Shown here piece after piece: positions 1 through 8,449 of a stretch of DNA of 32,447 bases (positions are counted from its first letter, which is position 1; each line of letters starts with the position of its first letter). The DNA comes from CAYGKP01 sp964350605 (GTDB lineage Bacteria; Bacteroidota; Bacteroidia; Cytophagales; JAAEPT01): assembly GCA_964350605.1 (NCBI GenBank), contig CAYGKP010000005.1:1-32447 (forward strand). Reading direction: 5' to 3'. The position numbers were made by a program, and so were the translations under genes. Under the pieces are notes generated by a model. It was not told the DNA's origin, did no database searches, and saw only the letters and a program-made list of their open reading frames with translations.

Positions 1-1
1 C

Positions 2-325
2 GCCACAGCTGTCAGTCGGATCTTGGGCATCGGTGTTTACGACACCCAATGTGGGGCCAAGCTCATTCGAAAGGAGGACTGTATTTTCTTGTTTGAAAAG
101 CCCTTCCTTTCACGCTGGCTGTTCGATGTTGAGCTGTTCGCCCGCCAGCAAATCGCTCTGGGGCGAAAGCAAATGCTGGCAACAAGCAAGGAGATTCCTC
201 TTGAAACTTGGTCTGAGGTGGGCGAATCGAAAGTTAGCTTAGGCTCCATGCTTCGGGTGCCCGGTCAACTCTGGCGAATTTGGTGGCGCTATCGGAAGAA
301 ATTGCGTGAAGCTGCCCACACTTAG
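2..325 (+). CDS. Glycosyltransferase family 2, DPM/DPG-synthase-like, C-terminal part
   Basis: The gene enters from the left edge in the frame starting at base 2, and 107 residues are visible before a TAG stop. The segment DTQCGAKLIRK followed by FLSRWLFDVELFAR matches the end of the catalytic domain of dolichyl-/polyprenyl-phosphate sugar synthases (GT2, GT-A fold). These transfer a hexose from a nucleotide sugar to a polyprenyl phosphate at the inner membrane. The tail is basic (WRIWWRYRKKLRE) with no further membrane segment, so this looks like the short soluble form. A TTG at 23 could be read as a start, but the homology begins upstream, so the gene is partial rather than short. The sugar donor cannot be told from this fragment. 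Confidence 0.8.
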   Translation, partial: ATAVSRILGIGVYDTQCGAKLIRKEDCIFLFEKPFLSRWLFDVELFARQQIALGRKQMLATSKEIPLETWSEVGESKVSLGSMLRVPGQLWRIWWRYRKKLREAAHT

Positions 326-383
326 CTTGTGGTTCTGCCCAGAAACCCCAATATTACCTATCGAACCAAAACCAACCCATCCA

Positions 384-731
384 ATGAAAAAGCTATTTAC
401 CCCTCTCTTTCTGGTCATTGTTCTCGCCTTCACCGCTTGTGGTGCTGAAGCCGATTGGACTCAACTAAAGCCCGGCATGACCGAGGAAGAAGTGAAAGCC
501 GCCTTTGGTGAGCCAAACATGACCATGACCATCTTGGGTCAAACCACCTGGACCTACTCGGGCGACAAAGAAGTCTACTTTCTTGACGGCAAGACCGTAG
601 AAGGCTTCGACGATGCGAAAGGCCTTGACGATGTCTTGGGCGAAGTAGAGAACACCCTGGAAATGGGCATGGACACTCTGCAAGGCACCATGGAGGACGT
701 CACCGAAGAGATGACGCCAGAGGAAAAATAG
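384..731 (+). CDS. Small lipoprotein with an SmpA/OmlA (BamE-like) fold
   Basis: The protein has 115 residues. The start at 384 gives a clean lipoprotein signal: MKK, a hydrophobic stretch, then the lipobox LAFTAC with the lipidated cysteine at about residue 19. An in-frame ATG at 306 would add a useless N-terminal extension overlapping the upstream gene. After the signal, LKPGMTEEEVKAAFGEP is the helix-turn motif typical of SmpA/OmlA-type domains, followed by a short beta region (TTWTYSGDKEVYFLDGK). The C-terminal 40 residues are acidic and helical (many E, D and M). BamE-like domains usually assist outer-membrane assembly, but many such small Bacteroidota lipoproteins have no assigned role. 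A strong terminator follows directly. Confidence 0.75.
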   Translation: MKKLFTPLFLVIVLAFTACGAEADWTQLKPGMTEEEVKAAFGEPNMTMTILGQTTWTYSGDKEVYFLDGKTVEGFDDAKGLDDVLGEVENTLEMGMDTLQGTMEDVTEEMTPEEK

Positions 732-752
732 GTTATCCACACCGACCGATCG

Positions 753-787
753 AAACCCTATTCCCGGCTCCGGGGGTAGGGTTTTTT
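753..787 (+). terminator. Rho-independent terminator after the lipoprotein gene
   Basis: The arms AAACCCTATTCCCG and CGGGGGTAGGGTTT form a stem of about 14 bp (including two T-G pairs) with a 4-nt loop, followed by a run of six T at 782-787. It separates the lipoprotein gene from guaA, whose ATG lies only 17 nt past the T run. Confidence 0.85.
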
Positions 788-789
788 CG

Positions 790-797
790 TAGCTTTG
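790..797 (+). promoter_or_regulatory. Candidate -7 box (TAnnTTTG type) for guaA
   Basis: TAGCTTTG is an exact match to the Bacteroidota -7 consensus TAnnTTTG. It lies 7 nt before the guaA ATG and just after the terminator T run. A start point 4-7 nt downstream of the box would make the mRNA leaderless or nearly so. No TTG -33 element is visible at the usual 17-23 nt spacing. Confidence 0.45.
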
Positions 798-804
798 GCC
801 CACT

Positions 805-2337
805 ATGGCCCATCAGCAGGTCGTCATTTTCGATTTCGGATCCCAGTACACGCAACTGATCGCTCGCCGCGTTCGGGAATTGAACGTGTATTGCGAGATC
901 CACCCCTTCAGTCACCAGATGGCTCTGGACGAGAATGTCGCGGGCATCATTCTTTCGGGCAGCCCATGCTCGGTGACCGATGCGGACTCGCCCAGCTTCG
1001 ACCTCTCGCCCTTCGTCGGCAAAGTGCCCATCCTAGGCGTTTGCTATGGCGGCCAACTGATTGCACACCTGGAAGGCGGCACGGTGACCCCTGCCCAGCA
1101 TCGCGAGTATGGCCGCGCCCGCCTTACGCACATGGAAGCTGGCGAGCCACTGGTTGCAGGCCTCGACCCCGCCACCCAAGTGTGGATGTCGCACGGCGAT
1201 ACAGTCACTAAACTACCGAAGGACTACCACGTCATTGCCAGCACCGATGATGTGAAGGTGGCCGCGTTCCGCCACAAGGAAAAGCAGATTTACGGGACCC
1301 AGTTCCACCCCGAGGTGAGCCATTCGGTACAGGGGCTTAACCTGATCCGGAACTTCCTCTACGACATCTGTGGCCTGAAAGGCGACTGGACCCGCGCGGC
1401 TTTTGTCGAAGAATCGGTGGCGGCGCTCCAAAAACAACTCGGCGACGATCACGTGGTGCTCGGCCTATCGGGCGGTGTGGACAGTTCGGTCGCGGCCTTG
1501 CTGCTCCATAAGGCGATTGGCGAGCGCCTCCACTGCATTTTCGTTGACAACGGCCTGCTCCGCAAAAACGAATTCGAGGAGGTCCTCGATTCCTACGAGG
1601 GCATGGGCCTCAATGTGGTGGGTGTCGATGCCAAGGCAGCCTTTTATAAAGCACTCGAAGGCCAAACCGACCCCGAGGACAAACGAAAAGCCATTGGCCG
1701 CACGTTCATCGAGGTGTTCGACAAGGAAGCCAAGCGGATCACCAACGTGAAGTGGTTGGGTCAAGGGACCATCTATCCAGATGTGATCGAGTCGGTCTCG
1801 GTCAATGGCCCTTCGGTGACCATCAAGTCGCACCACAACGTGGGCGGTCTGCCCGCGCACATGGACCTCAAAGTGGTTGAGCCGCTCCGAATGCTCTTCA
1901 AAGACGAAGTGCGCGAGGTAGGTGCAGAAGTCGGCTTGGCCGAGAACATTCGCGGACGCCACCCTTTCCCGGGTCCGGGCATGGGCATTCGCATTTTGGG
2001 CGAAGTGACTGCCGAGCGCGTGGCCTTGCTGCAGGAAGCCGATTATGTCTTCATCCAAGGTCTGCACGATGCGGGCCTCTACTCCGAGGTCTGGCAAGCG
2101 GGCACGATCCTGCTACCCGTCCAATCGGTCGGCGTGATGGGCGACGAACGCACGTACGAAAACGCGGTGGCCCTGCGCGCGGTGACCAGCCGCGACGGCA
2201 TGACCGCCGACTGGGCGCACCTGCCTTACGAGTTCCTCTCCTCGGTCTCAACGAAAATCATCAACCAAGTGCGGGGCGTGAATCGGGTGGTCTACGACAT
2301 CTCGAGCAAGCCCCCCGCCACGATCGAATGGGAGTAG
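805..2337 (+). CDS. guaA: GMP synthase (glutamine-hydrolysing)
   Basis: This cytoplasmic enzyme of 510 residues converts XMP to GMP using glutamine and ATP, the last step of GMP synthesis. The N-terminal class I glutamine amidotransferase domain shows the nucleophile in GVCYGGQ (C80) and the His/Glu pair in FHPE (H168, E170). The ATP pyrophosphatase domain begins around residue 200 with its PP-loop LSGGVDSS (221-228). The C-terminal dimerisation domain carries RHPFPGPG and ends in IEWE, the usual family end. Length is normal. It is the first gene of a run of same-strand genes extending to dcd. The next reading frame overlaps its stop unless that gene starts at 2367, which is preferred. Confidence 0.98.
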   Translation: MAHQQVVIFDFGSQYTQLIARRVRELNVYCEIHPFSHQMALDENVAGIILSGSPCSVTDADSPSFDLSPFVGKVPILGVCYGGQLIAHLEGGTVTPAQHREYGRARLTHMEAGEPLVAGLDPATQVWMSHGDTVTKLPKDYHVIASTDDVKVAAFRHKEKQIYGTQFHPEVSHSVQGLNLIRNFLYDICGLKGDWTRAAFVEESVAALQKQLGDDHVVLGLSGGVDSSVAALLLHKAIGERLHCIFVDNGLLRKNEFEEVLDSYEGMGLNVVGVDAKAAFYKALEGQTDPEDKRKAIGRTFIEVFDKEAKRITNVKWLGQGTIYPDVIESVSVNGPSVTIKSHHNVGGLPAHMDLKVVEPLRMLFKDEVREVGAEVGLAENIRGRHPFPGPGMGIRILGEVTAERVALLQEADYVFIQGLHDAGLYSEVWQAGTILLPVQSVGVMGDERTYENAVALRAVTSRDGMTADWAHLPYEFLSSVSTKIINQVRGVNRVVYDISSKPPATIEWE

Positions 2338-2366
2338 CGGAACGATTCTTGCGAGGGGCCCTACAC

Positions 2367-4082
2367 ATGCGTGTGTTGCTTCTTCTTCTGGCCCTTGGCT
2401 TGTCGGCCAATTTGTGGGCTCAAAACGCCAAATCCTTCGACAAACAGTTCGAGGACGCAGTCGCTTTGTTCAAAGCCGGTCAGTACCCACAGGCCAAATC
2501 GGCCTTCGATGTATTGACTCAACCGAACGAAAACAACGCCCACGTGGCCGAGGCGCACCTTTTTTACGCCCTCAGTGCGCAGAAGTCCGGCGGCATCCTG
2601 CAAGCCCACGAGCGATTGAGCCGCTACCTCGATCAATTCGAGAAAGGAAAGCAGCGCGACGATGCGAACTACCTACTGGCCCACTTAAACCTCGAATTGT
2701 TTGGCTACGACCAAGCCTTGGTTCACCTCGATGCAATCAAGAACAAAGAGCTGCGCGAGCAAGGCGAAACCATGCGCCTGCATTTTCTTCAACGGGTCTA
2801 TCCGCTTGATACCCTGCGCAACTTATTGGCCGAACACCCCACCGACAAGCCGATGGCCCGTCTGCTGGCCGACCGCATTTACGCCCAGGACTTTGATGCT
2901 TACGGCCGCCTAGAGCTCGGCTACCTGGTCCAGAACTACGGACTTGATGTGAAACGCTACCCCGATGCCCTGCCCAAACCTTCGGTCAAAAAGGAGAGCT
3001 ATAAGCTAGGCGTAATCCTGCCTCTGGAGTTGGGTCCTGACCTCAACGTGCGCCGTCAAGCGCCGTACTTCGAATTCTACGAAGGCGTGAAAATGGCTGT
3101 GGAAGACTTGGAGAAAGAAGGCATCACCCTGGAGCTCTACCTCTATGACACGGGCAAGGACAGCGGCTCGGTCGCCGCCCTAACCGACCTGCCCGAACTG
3201 CGTGGCATGGACTTCTTCATGGGCCCGGTGGGCACCAGCACCTCGGAAGCGTTTGCGCCCTTCGCCCAACAGGAGCAACTGCTCTTCTTCAATCCCTTCA
3301 ACCCCAAGGCCGAACTGCTCGCCATGAGCGACTACGCCTACCTGATGATGCCCACCCCGGAAACCGAGGCGGTGCGCGTGGCCGAGTACACGATTGCCCG
3401 TGTGCCCGGCGAAAGCGTGTTGGTCATTTACGGCGACGATCCGAGGGATACCCTGCGGGCGCATGTCTACCGCCAGTTGATGGAGAAAGAAGGCCGCACG
3501 GTCCACATGCTGAAGTGCACCCGCCACAACACCGGGAAGCTGGAAGGCGCGATTCGCAATGCTGGGGGCAAATACAAGCTCGGGCACATCTACGTGGTCT
3601 GTTCGGATAACATGGTGGATGCCAGCCTGATGGGCCAGTTGGAAACCCAAGATTTGACTTGCCCGGTATTCGTCGAGGCGCATTGGCTCGATAACGCCTT
3701 GTTCAGCTTCGAACAGTACGCGCGGCGCAATTTCCACTTTGTCTACCCCGATTACGTGCGCCGGTCGGCCCGCAGCAACCGCGAGTTGCGCGAGCGCTTC
3801 GAGGAACGCCTGGGCGTGAAGCCAAAATATCCCTACGCACACATGGGCTACGAGGGCACTCTTTTGATCGGAAAGATGTCTAAGAAACACGGCAATCGCT
3901 TCGCCGCTGGTCTGCAAGCGGAAGGCTACCAACCTGGCCAAGCCTTGTTCGGTTACGATTTCTCGGCAGGCCGCGACAATTCGCTGGTGCCCATCCTGCG
4001 CTTCGACGAAGATTATGAATTCGAGTGGGTCAATGAGCCCCTCACCCTCTCTATCCCGCCTGAACAAGGCGGACGTCCCTAA
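2367..4082 (+). CDS. Secreted TPR plus periplasmic-binding-fold (type 1) protein
   Basis: The protein has 571 residues. The start at 2367 gives a signal peptide (MRVLLLLLALGLSANLWAQ). An upstream in-frame start at 2328 would overlap guaA and spoil the signal, so it is rejected. Residues of about 20-190 are helical and TPR-like (AVALFKAGQYPQAKSAFDVL, HERLSRYLDQF, YDQALVHLDAI). From about residue 215 a type 1 periplasmic-binding fold begins (YKLGVILPLELG, EFYEGVKMAVEDL, LYLYDTGKD, FFMGPVGTSTSEAFAPFA). The layout resembles LpoA-like and LivJ-like proteins. No permease or ATPase gene is nearby, so a structural or sensing role in the envelope is as likely as transport. The stop is 2 nt before the hemL ATG, so co-transcription is likely. 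The ligand is unknown. Confidence 0.75.
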   Translation: MRVLLLLLALGLSANLWAQNAKSFDKQFEDAVALFKAGQYPQAKSAFDVLTQPNENNAHVAEAHLFYALSAQKSGGILQAHERLSRYLDQFEKGKQRDDANYLLAHLNLELFGYDQALVHLDAIKNKELREQGETMRLHFLQRVYPLDTLRNLLAEHPTDKPMARLLADRIYAQDFDAYGRLELGYLVQNYGLDVKRYPDALPKPSVKKESYKLGVILPLELGPDLNVRRQAPYFEFYEGVKMAVEDLEKEGITLELYLYDTGKDSGSVAALTDLPELRGMDFFMGPVGTSTSEAFAPFAQQEQLLFFNPFNPKAELLAMSDYAYLMMPTPETEAVRVAEYTIARVPGESVLVIYGDDPRDTLRAHVYRQLMEKEGRTVHMLKCTRHNTGKLEGAIRNAGGKYKLGHIYVVCSDNMVDASLMGQLETQDLTCPVFVEAHWLDNALFSFEQYARRNFHFVYPDYVRRSARSNRELRERFEERLGVKPKYPYAHMGYEGTLLIGKMSKKHGNRFAAGLQAEGYQPGQALFGYDFSAGRDNSLVPILRFDEDYEFEWVNEPLTLSIPPEQGGRP

Positions 4083-4084
4083 CC

Positions 4085-5404
4085 ATGGCTGAAACCAAAA
4101 CCGAACTCCTGACCCAGCAAAGTCAGGCCCTCTTTGCACGTGCGGAACGCGTCATCCCTGGCGGGGTTAACTCGCCAGTGCGCGCCTTCGGTGCTGTCGG
4201 CGGGAAGCCCCGCTTCATCAAAAGCGCCATTGGCGCGTACCTCTTTGACGAGGATGGCAACAAGCTGATCGACCTGATCGGCTCGTGGGGTCCGATGATC
4301 TTGGGCCACGCCCATCACGAGGTGAAAACCGCTGTGCTTGATGCAGTGCCTCAGTCGCTTTCCTTCGGTGCACCTACACGCCGAGAGGTAGAGATGGCCG
4401 AGCTGGTATGTGAAATGGTGCCTTCGGTCGAGGTGGTTCGCATGGTCAACTCGGGCACCGAGGCGACACTTTCGGCGATTCGATTGGCCCGCGGTGCCAC
4501 CGGGCGCGACAAGATTGTCAAGTTCGAGGGCTGTTACCACGGCCACGGCGACAGCTTCCTGATCGCGGCGGGCAGCGGCGCGCAGACCTTGGGCACCCCC
4601 AACAGCCCTGGCGTTACGGCAGCCACAGCGAAGGATACCCTTCTGGCCAAGTACAACGACCTAAAAAGCGTCGAGGCATGCTTCGACGGTAAAGGCGGCG
4701 AGGCCATTGCGGCCATCATCGTCGAGCCCGTGGCAGGCAACATGGGCTGTGTGCCGCCCCAACCGGGCTTTCTGGAAGGTTTGCGGTCGATCTGTGACAA
4801 ACATGGTGCGCTCCTGATCTTCGACGAAGTGATGACGGGCTTTCGCCTCGCCCCCGGCGGTGCGCAACAGGTCTATGGCGTGATGCCTGACCTAACTTGC
4901 CTGGGTAAAATCATCGGCGGCGGTTTGCCCGTTGGGGCCTACGGCGGCAAAAAGGAACTGATGAACCAGGTCTCCCCAGCGGGGCCTGTGTATCAAGCGG
5001 GTACCTTGTCGGGTAACCCCATTGGCATGGCTGCCGGGCACGCGACCCTCAAGTACCTCAAGGAGCATCCCGAAGCCTACAACCACTTGGAGGCCATCAG
5101 TGCCAAAATCGCCCTGGGCCTCCGCGACATCCTCACCGAACTGGACCTTCCGTATACCCTCAACCGGGTGGGCTCGATGATCACCCTCTTTTTTACCAAG
5201 GAGAACGTGACCAATTTCGAGCAAGCCAAAACCACCGATACCGAGGCCTACGGACGGTTCTTCCACAACATGCTGGCCGAAGGGGTCTATTTGCCCCCTT
5301 CTCAGTATGAGGCCTGGTTCCTATCCACGGCCATCACCGACGATTTGGCCGACCGCATCTTGGCGGCGGCTCGTCATTCACTCTCGCAACTCGAACCCGC
5401 TTAA
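4085..5404 (+). CDS. hemL: Glutamate-1-semialdehyde 2,1-aminomutase
   Basis: This PLP enzyme of 439 residues isomerises glutamate-1-semialdehyde to 5-aminolaevulinate, the precursor of haem, in the C5 pathway. Family signatures include PGGVNSPVRAF (25-35), MVNSGTEATLSAIRLAR, GCYHGHGDSFL, the PLP-binding LIFDEVMTGFR, and the Schiff-base lysine in CLGKIIGGGLPVGAYGG (K275). Length is normal for the family. The gene starts 2 nt after the stop of the upstream secreted protein. The proC start follows 13 nt after its stop. Confidence 0.97.
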   Translation: MAETKTELLTQQSQALFARAERVIPGGVNSPVRAFGAVGGKPRFIKSAIGAYLFDEDGNKLIDLIGSWGPMILGHAHHEVKTAVLDAVPQSLSFGAPTRREVEMAELVCEMVPSVEVVRMVNSGTEATLSAIRLARGATGRDKIVKFEGCYHGHGDSFLIAAGSGAQTLGTPNSPGVTAATAKDTLLAKYNDLKSVEACFDGKGGEAIAAIIVEPVAGNMGCVPPQPGFLEGLRSICDKHGALLIFDEVMTGFRLAPGGAQQVYGVMPDLTCLGKIIGGGLPVGAYGGKKELMNQVSPAGPVYQAGTLSGNPIGMAAGHATLKYLKEHPEAYNHLEAISAKIALGLRDILTELDLPYTLNRVGSMITLFFTKENVTNFEQAKTTDTEAYGRFFHNMLAEGVYLPPSQYEAWFLSTAITDDLADRILAAARHSLSQLEPA

Positions 5405-5417
5405 TTCCGAATCAATT

Positions 5418-6233
5418 ATGAAACTCAGCGTCGCCATTTTAGGAGTCGGCAACATGGGCTTTGCCTACGCAAAGGCTTTTTTGAAGAACAAGCTGACCAG
5501 CCCCGACCAACTGTACCTCTACGACGTAAGCCCCGAGCGGGCCGCGTTCCTGACCAAGGAAGGCTTTGAAAATGTCTACACCGAGCTGGGCCCCGCCCTG
5601 GGCGAAGTCGATGTGCTGGTGATTGCTGTCAAGCCACAAATGTTTGGCGAGGTGGCGAAAGTCATCCGCCCCTACTTGAAGCAAGAACAACTGGTCATCT
5701 CGATCATGGCAGGCATCAAGTTCGACCGCCTCAAAAATGACCTGGGCGTTGAAAAGCTGGTGCGTGGCATGCCGAACACCCCTTGTCAATTGGGCCGAGG
5801 CGTGACTGGCTATGCCATCTCCGACGCCATCAAAATCGGCGAGATCTCGCTGATCGATGCCATCTTCGAAAGCAACGGCCGCACGGTTCTGATTCCCGAG
5901 GAATCGCAGCTCGACGCGGTCACAGGCGTTTCGGGCAGTGGCCCCGCTTACTTCTTCTACATCCTGCGTGCGATGATCGAGGCAGGCATGGAAATGGGCC
6001 TGGAAGAGCGCGTAGCCGCCCTCTTAGTCAAACAAACGTTGCTCGGCTCGTTCTACCTCACCGACGGCTCATCGAAGACTCTTGAGCAGCTTCAGAAGAA
6101 TGTCACCTCCAAAGGCGGCACCACCGAGGCGGCCATCAACAAGATGATGGAGCTGGGTGTGGCCGAACGGATCAAGGAAGGCATGAAAGCCTCGCGCGAC
6201 CGGGCGGTGGAACTCAGCGAACTACTCTCTTAA
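5418..6233 (+). CDS. proC: Pyrroline-5-carboxylate reductase
   Basis: The protein has 271 residues and performs the last step of proline synthesis, NAD(P)H-dependent reduction of pyrroline-5-carboxylate. The start at 5418 places the Rossmann motif ILGVGNMG at the N-terminus; the open frame extends upstream into hemL but has no family similarity there. Other signatures are VIAVKPQMF, MPNTPCQLGRGVTGYA and the C-terminal family signature VTGVSGSGPAYFFYILRAMI, then LVKQTLLGS and TSKGGTTEAAI. Length is normal. It sits 13 nt after hemL and 9 nt before dcd. Confidence 0.96.
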   Translation: MKLSVAILGVGNMGFAYAKAFLKNKLTSPDQLYLYDVSPERAAFLTKEGFENVYTELGPALGEVDVLVIAVKPQMFGEVAKVIRPYLKQEQLVISIMAGIKFDRLKNDLGVEKLVRGMPNTPCQLGRGVTGYAISDAIKIGEISLIDAIFESNGRTVLIPEESQLDAVTGVSGSGPAYFFYILRAMIEAGMEMGLEERVAALLVKQTLLGSFYLTDGSSKTLEQLQKNVTSKGGTTEAAINKMMELGVAERIKEGMKASRDRAVELSELLS

Positions 6234-6242
6234 CCCACAGCG

Positions 6243-6779
6243 ATGATCCTGTCCGACAAGGAAATCCTCGAAGAGATCGCTGCGAAACGCATCGTGATCG
6301 AGCCCTATGTACGCGAGTGCTTGGGGACCAATTCCTACGACGTTCATTTAGGGAAGACCCTGGCCATCTACCGCGATGCGGTGCTCGACGCCAAGGCGCA
6401 CAACCAGATCGACTACCTGGAAATCGGCCCAGAGGGCTTCGTGCTCGAGCCGGGCAAGCTCTACCTGGGCGTAACCGAGGAGTACACCGAGACCCATGCG
6501 CACGTGCCGTTTCTGGAAGGCAAGTCTTCGGTCGGTCGGCTGGGAATTGACATCCACGCCACGGCGGGGAAAGGCGATGTGGGCTTTTGCAACACCTGGA
6601 CGCTGGAGATTTCGGTCAGCCAGCAAGTGCGGGTGTACGCGGGCATGCCCATCGGGCAGCTGATCTACTTCGAGGTGCGCGGCGAGATCGAGAACTTTTA
6701 CAACAAGAAGCCGAACGCCAAGTACAACACCCGCACCGACATGCCCGTCGAGTCGATGATGTGGCGGAACAAGTTCTAG
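6243..6779 (+). CDS. dcd: dCTP deaminase
   Basis: This protein of 178 residues deaminates dCTP to dUTP, feeding dTMP synthesis. Recognisable segments are CLGTNSYDVHLGK, FLEGKSSVGRLGIDIHATAG and GFCNTWTLEIS, where the Glu of TLEI corresponds to the catalytic glutamate. The C-terminus ending PVESMMWRNKF closes the active site in trimeric family members. The length and the DVGFCNTWTLE form fit the Bacteroidota branch. A monofunctional deaminase is more likely than the bifunctional deaminase/dUTPase, but this is inferred from family resemblance only. It is the last of the tightly packed run from guaA. Confidence 0.95.
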   Translation: MILSDKEILEEIAAKRIVIEPYVRECLGTNSYDVHLGKTLAIYRDAVLDAKAHNQIDYLEIGPEGFVLEPGKLYLGVTEEYTETHAHVPFLEGKSSVGRLGIDIHATAGKGDVGFCNTWTLEISVSQQVRVYAGMPIGQLIYFEVRGEIENFYNKKPNAKYNTRTDMPVESMMWRNKF

Positions 6780-6805
6780 TCGCGACCTGATACCCAGCTT
6801 CAGTT

Positions 6806-7846
6806 ATGTTGACTCAATGGTTGAAAGCAAGCCCAAAACAGTGGCTGATAAGACTGGGTATATTGATTGTCCTAACAGGCCTATGCGCCTATCCGGTGTA
6901 CATGAGCTACACACGGGGGGTCGCGTTCTATTCTGTGGAACGCCACATATCGTGGCTTAATCGCAAACTCGGGTTTTATAATCCTTGGCAATACCGTGCG
7001 CTGTGTCCCCTGATTCTTGAAGGTGCGTACCAAACACTTCATTGGTTTGATCCAGGGCGGCCGATGGAAAAGGCATACGAATTGATCTTTCGGCGCTTTC
7101 GTTGGACCGAGCACCTCTTGATCTATCTATTGCTTTGGGACTATCTCAAGCAACTCCGAATCGGAAAGGAATTGCGCGTTGTTGCGTTGATGGTTGCCTG
7201 TTGGACAATGGGCAATGCGGTGTTGGACAGTGACTATTCGCTTAACACCTACATGGATGTGATCGTCTACTTGGCGGCAGGCGTTTTAATCCTGCGACGC
7301 ATAAACTGGCTTTGGTTTCTTCCCCTCACACTCATCGCCGCATTAAACCGGGAAACTTCGATATTCCTCATTTTCATGCCTGCCATTTTGGTCTGGGACT
7401 GGAAGCGACCGTTTCGGTTGCCCAAACCCATCTGGTTTCAAGTCATTGCCTGTGGGCTGATTTTCTTGGGGGTCTACCTGGGTGTTCGCTTCTATTTTGG
7501 CTTTCGCAACTATACACCCCTGCCAGACTCCACAGTCGGACCGACGATGTTGTTCTACAACCTCTTTGGCAAGTTTGCCAACAAGGCATGGATGGAGCTG
7601 ATTGGCACGTTTGGTGTGATGCTGCCGGCAGCCATTTGGGGTTGGAAATACTGTGACGAGCCGCTGCGCCGGTGGTTCCTATTGATCGTGCCGGTCTGGT
7701 TTGTGATCCACCTCATGATGGCGTACGCCCATGAAGCTCGTGTGTTCCTGGTACCAACCTTCTTGCTGTTTCTGCCTATGAGCTTGCAACTTGTGCAAAA
7801 TCGCATCCAACAGCGCCAGCAGAAAGATTCAGCCCAACTCCGGTAG
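6806..7846 (+). CDS. Polytopic membrane protein, possibly GT-C-like
   Basis: The protein has 346 residues with about eight or nine hydrophobic segments, the first at residues 15-33 (LIRLGILIVLTGLCAYPVY). A soluble stretch at about 35-100 contains NPWQYRALCPLILEG. A conserved-looking charged motif NRETSIFLIF lies between membrane segments, and AHEARVFLVPTF lies near the end. Such charged loop motifs recall GT-C fold polyprenol-dependent glycosyltransferases, but no family signature is definite, so function is not assigned. The gene starts 26 nt after dcd. Its base composition is visibly more AT-rich than the neighbouring housekeeping genes. Its 3' end overlaps the convergent gene at 7829-8410 by 18 bp. 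Confidence 0.7.
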   Translation: MLTQWLKASPKQWLIRLGILIVLTGLCAYPVYMSYTRGVAFYSVERHISWLNRKLGFYNPWQYRALCPLILEGAYQTLHWFDPGRPMEKAYELIFRRFRWTEHLLIYLLLWDYLKQLRIGKELRVVALMVACWTMGNAVLDSDYSLNTYMDVIVYLAAGVLILRRINWLWFLPLTLIAALNRETSIFLIFMPAILVWDWKRPFRLPKPIWFQVIACGLIFLGVYLGVRFYFGFRNYTPLPDSTVGPTMLFYNLFGKFANKAWMELIGTFGVMLPAAIWGWKYCDEPLRRWFLLIVPVWFVIHLMMAYAHEARVFLVPTFLLFLPMSLQLVQNRIQQRQQKDSAQLR

Positions 7847-8410
7847 CACCACCTGTAGATTGAAGAGCGAGAAGCCGCCGTCCATGCGCTCGGTGTAGCT
7901 CACCAGGGTCACGCCGTTGACCCAGCCGTCCTCGTTCTCGTGGTAATTCCCGAGCATCTGATAGACGTTGTGATAGGCGATTGCGTCTTTGAGTAGCTGG
8001 TTGTATTTCATCTTCTCGGCAATGCGCTCACCTGGAGTCTGAAACTCCGACTCGGGGCGTTCGGGCAGGTCCAAGTACTCGTCCAACCGCTGTTTGAGCA
8101 TCGGTTTCGCATCGCAGAACACGTTGATTCGCTTGCCGTGCTTTTGAAGCAGGAGCAGGATCTTGACCACGTTCTCCATCTGGGTGTAGTCATCCAACGT
8201 GGTGCGGGTCAACAGATTGCCCCCGTCCTCCAACTCCAAGAACCGGGCGATGGACCGATCGCGCTTGTAGGAAAAAAAGGCCGTTCCAAAGTTTAACCAG
8301 ACGTCGATGTCCTCCTGAAACTTCCACGACAACAGCTCGCGCACCTTGCGGGTGAGGATGACGGTGTCGTTTTCGAGAACAAGCGTTTTCACTGAAGCGG
8401 ATGCCTCCAT
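7829..8410 (-). CDS. Conserved-looking hypothetical protein
   Basis: The product of 193 residues is not recognised. It is a soluble alpha/beta protein with no signal peptide. It begins with a strand-rich stretch (KTLVLENDTVILTRKV), followed by LLSWKFQEDIDVWLNFGTAFFSYKRDRSIARF, a charged helix VVKILLLLQKHGKRINVFCDAKPML, and an acidic, aromatic C-terminus. The strand pattern is compatible with a small regulatory or adaptor protein, but there is no motif to name. It ends in TGA, one of only three TGA stops in the window. It lies downstream of the CCA-adding enzyme gene on the same strand (39 bp gap). The reading frame is intact and of normal composition, so it is very likely a real gene. Confidence 0.7.
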   Translation of the reverse strand: MEASASVKTLVLENDTVILTRKVRELLSWKFQEDIDVWLNFGTAFFSYKRDRSIARFLELEDGGNLLTRTTLDDYTQMENVVKILLLLQKHGKRINVFCDAKPMLKQRLDEYLDLPERPESEFQTPGERIAEKMKYNQLLKDAIAYHNVYQMLGNYHENEDGWVNGVTLVSYTERMDGGFSLFNLQVVLPELG

Positions 8411-8449
8411 AGAGGCCGAAACGAATCTACGAACCTTCCGGTTGCGCTG

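Noticed and set aside
3180..4139. A 319-codon minus-strand frame inside the TPR/binding-fold gene
   Set aside because: Shadow created by GC-rich third positions; no signal, motif or spacing supports it.
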